NCBI RefSeq assembly: GCF_007644045.2
Contig: NZ_VMDW02000135.1
Location: 83,224-147,223 of the forward strand
Source: Vogesella urethralis
Lineage (GTDB): Bacteria; Pseudomonadota; Gammaproteobacteria; Burkholderiales; Chromobacteriaceae
Length of the DNA stretch: 64,000 nucleotides
Direction of reading: 5' to 3'
Positions 61,998 to 64,000 of the stretch are shown piece by piece. The notes under the pieces were generated by a model. The model was not told where the DNA came from, searched no databases, and saw only the letters and a program-made list of their open reading frames with translations. The stretch's first letter is position 1. Each line of letters begins with the position of its first letter. The position numbers were made by a program, and so were the translations under genes.

Positions 61998-63275
61998 ATG
62001 GCTGCCGGCTACCACATCAAAACCGTCACCTTCTCCTCAGGTGAACGCCTTCCAGTGCTTCTTGATCGGAACGGGCAGCCGATGTTCGATCCCACGATCT
62101 TTGTGCTCACAGAGGCTCGGGGAAGGAATCTGGCCTCCAATACTATTGGTATCATCCTGCGCAGCGTGATGGCCTTCCATCTATTTCTGGATGCACGCGA
62201 CATCGACATTAATGCCCGTCTTGATCGCGGCGATCTGCTGTCGCTCAGCGAAGTGGAAGACCTTACCCGCCTCTGTCGATCACCACTCGCACAGTTAGCA
62301 GCACTGCCGTCTGCGAGCGAAAACACCGCCTCAAAGGTGGTGTCACTGGAAAAGGTTCGGACAAGAACACAGAAGTTCTCACCTGCCGAGGTTGATCCGG
62401 ATGTTGCAGCTAGCCGACTGCGCTACATCCGGATGTATCTACTGTGGCTGGCAGCCCAGCGCCAGAGCCGGCATAGCTCGGCTCCTTCATTGGCGGCTCG
62501 GTTAAGCGATCAGTCCAGGCTCGTAGCCGATGCGATCGATGCACGCATTCCACATAAGTCAGGACGTAACACGCTTGGCCAACGCGAAGGGGTATCAGAC
62601 GAAGTGGTGTCAGAGATATTGCGCATTATCGATCCGCACTCTCCAGACAATCCCTGGCAGGATCTACACACGCGCTATCGCAATGCCCTTCTTATACGCT
62701 GGCTCTTGTATCTCGGGCTGCGAATCGGTGAAGTTCTTGGAGTGCGAACTAGCGACATCGCGGTCTACCACAAGGAAGTCATGATCCACCGGCGTGCAGA
62801 TGACCCCGATGACCCTCGACGTTATCAGCCGCAAACCAAAACCCGTGCGCGGGTGCTCCCTATCAGCGAGACCCTGCTGGCGGAGACACAAGCCTATATC
62901 CTGAACCATCGCAGCTTGTTACCTCGGGCAAAGAAACATTCCTTCCTGTTCGTCGCCAGCCGCACAGGCCAGCCGATGACCCTAGCAACCGTGGGAAAGC
63001 TGTTTAAGGTACTGCGCGAAAAATGCCCATCGTTGTTGGAAGGACTCTCCGGGCATGTGTTGCGCCACACCTGGAACGACGCGTTTTCGAAAAAGATGGA
63101 GGAAGCTGGGGTGACGCCCGAAAACGAGTGTCAGGCACGTAGTTACTTAATGGGTTGGTCTCCTACTTCTGATACTGCTGCTGTTTATACCCGGCGCTAT
63201 GTTCGCAATAAAGCCAAAGAAGTTTCTCTTGCGCTACAAGAACAACTCGTCAACAGAGGACAGAGCGATGAATAA
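61998..63275 (+). CDS. Tyrosine recombinase / site-specific integrase (first of a module)
   Basis: The 425-residue phage-integrase-family protein has catalytic residues R242 (LGLRIGEVL), H353 and R356 (HVLRHTWN), and nucleophile Y397 (AAVYTRRY). A basic strand with K281/R283 is also present. The second His box is replaced by GW (LMGWS). N-terminal SAM-like core-binding region spans 40-160. Its stop overlaps the next recombinase by 8 bases, as in multi-recombinase elements (RIT, Tn554-type, GMT). The sequence is visibly less GC-rich than ssb and earlier genes, a sign of transfer. Confidence 0.88.
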   Translation: MAAGYHIKTVTFSSGERLPVLLDRNGQPMFDPTIFVLTEARGRNLASNTIGIILRSVMAFHLFLDARDIDINARLDRGDLLSLSEVEDLTRLCRSPLAQLAALPSASENTASKVVSLEKVRTRTQKFSPAEVDPDVAASRLRYIRMYLLWLAAQRQSRHSSAPSLAARLSDQSRLVADAIDARIPHKSGRNTLGQREGVSDEVVSEILRIIDPHSPDNPWQDLHTRYRNALLIRWLLYLGLRIGEVLGVRTSDIAVYHKEVMIHRRADDPDDPRRYQPQTKTRARVLPISETLLAETQAYILNHRSLLPRAKKHSFLFVASRTGQPMTLATVGKLFKVLREKCPSLLEGLSGHVLRHTWNDAFSKKMEEAGVTPENECQARSYLMGWSPTSDTAAVYTRRYVRNKAKEVSLALQEQLVNRGQSDE

Positions 63276-64000
63276 GCAGGTGGTAATCCCTATCCAGTGG
63301 GGCCACGCTCCACAGTTGCCCGCACTAGCACGTACCCGATCTGGTGTCGAATTCTGCCCCCGGGCGGATAGATGGTCATATCGTGAAGCCACAACAATCG
63401 TAGACCTTGACTTTGCCACGTGGCCGGCCACGCATGCTTTTATTACATCAGCAAAATTTGTATTCATTTGGTATGCATCGAATATGTCTGCTGATCACTT
63501 GATTAACATGTTCATGCGCCTGAGGCATTGCCTGAAAACTTTATGTCTTAGCGTAAATAGCCCTCTTGCGGAGATCACCAGTACTGACCTCATCAATTAC
63601 AGAGCCACGCTAACCGACACCACATCTTGGTATTTTGGAAGTCTTTCTGGGTTACTACAAAAATGGTATCGCCTTGGCTACCAAGGTGTGACTTCTGATG
63701 CATTATCGCTACTGAGACAACTTCGTACCCAGGGTAACCGGAAGGGTGAGGCCGTACTGACCCATGACCCGATCTACGGACCATTCACAGACATGGAGTT
63801 GCAATCCATCCAGTCCTTGCTTGACAGCGCCTATGCGAATGGCAACGTAGACCGCGAAGGATACTTGCTTTCCTATCTCTTCATGCTGCTCGGGCAGCGC
63901 CCTGCACAATACGCAGCATTAAAGGTACTGAATCGCCCTCACTTTCCTAGATACCTCGTGAGCCTCACACTAGGCCCTACAAGGAGGTGTCATGAGCAAG
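63268..64000 (+). CDS. Second tyrosine recombinase-like protein (runs off the window)
   Basis: The start ATG at 63268 overlaps the previous gene's end. About 244 residues are readable and the frame is still open at base 64000. The N-terminal region is a core-binding domain without close relatives I recognise. Near residue 212 LGQRPAQYAALK fits the catalytic Arg box I. A strong Shine-Dalgarno (AAGGAGG, 63981-63987) and ATG at 63992 lie in another frame, so either a third gene overlaps the end or this copy is truncated. The codons used are AT-richer than the host. Confidence 0.72.
   Translation, partial: MNKQVVIPIQWGHAPQLPALARTRSGVEFCPRADRWSYREATTIVDLDFATWPATHAFITSAKFVFIWYASNMSADHLINMFMRLRHCLKTLCLSVNSPLAEITSTDLINYRATLTDTTSWYFGSLSGLLQKWYRLGYQGVTSDALSLLRQLRTQGNRKGEAVLTHDPIYGPFTDMELQSIQSLLDSAYANGNVDREGYLLSYLFMLLGQRPAQYAALKVLNRPHFPRYLVSLTLGPTRRCHEQ

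Overview
The window is GC-rich, densely coded DNA from a motile, Gram-negative betaproteobacterium, most likely of the order Neisseriales and close to Chromobacterium or Vogesella. The reasons are the uvrA - YajR-type transporter - ssb gene order, a Neisseria-style minor pilin cluster without pilY1, FlgP/FlgT accessory flagellar proteins and FbpABC iron uptake. The genus is inferred from gene content and style, not from a search.

Layout. 1-6.2 kb: flagellar basal-body and export genes fliI(partial)-fliH-fliG-fliF-fliE behind a sigma-54 activator of the FleR/FlrC type, all on the minus strand. 6.3-9.5 kb: a CheB methylesterase domain without a receiver, a low-molecular-weight tyrosine phosphatase and uvrB. 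9.8-16.6 kb: a PBP7-type endopeptidase, an Fbp-type Fe(III) ABC importer, and flgP-flgT. 16.9-21.4 kb (plus strand): two cyclophilins, lpxH, L-lactate permease and mscL. 21.5-33.2 kb (minus): a sugar-utilisation island with fructokinase, porin, a MalK-type ATPase, a GH13 alpha-glucosidase, two MalFG-type permeases and a binding protein, preceded by a response regulator and a hybrid kinase. Together these suggest uptake and cleavage of an alpha-glucoside such as sucrose. 33.4-39.8 kb: bacterioferritin, dcd, a peroxide module (gpx-ohrR with a candidate OhrR box), small hypotheticals, a structured non-coding stretch, cysK, a macro-domain protein and a ProQ-family RNA chaperone. 39.9-42.6 kb: the type IV minor pilin cluster fimT-pilV-pilW-pilX-pilE-like. 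42.8-49.8 kb: a MocR regulator divergent from a LysE exporter, gltX, a solute-binding protein, two tandem tRNA-Pro(CGG) genes, rdgC and a tail-anchored hypothetical. 49.9-55.3 kb: an RND efflux pair enclosed by two rhodaneses and a DUF2892 protein, pointing to sulfur or persulfide stress. 55.3-61.9 kb: REP-like repeats, a second LysE-type exporter, a VOC protein, uvrA, a YajR-like transporter and ssb. 61.9-64.0 kb: less GC-rich DNA with two overlapping tyrosine recombinase genes. This looks like the left edge of an integrated element that continues past the window.

The most interesting signal is not a gene. The 12-mer AAGGTTGGCCGC (or its complement) occurs 14 times by eye, in both orientations, inside genes and especially between them. 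Some copies are paired as hairpins, one forming a textbook terminator. It behaves like a DNA-uptake-type or other genome-wide signature word, and the window also encodes minor pilins of the DNA-uptake/type IV pilus class.
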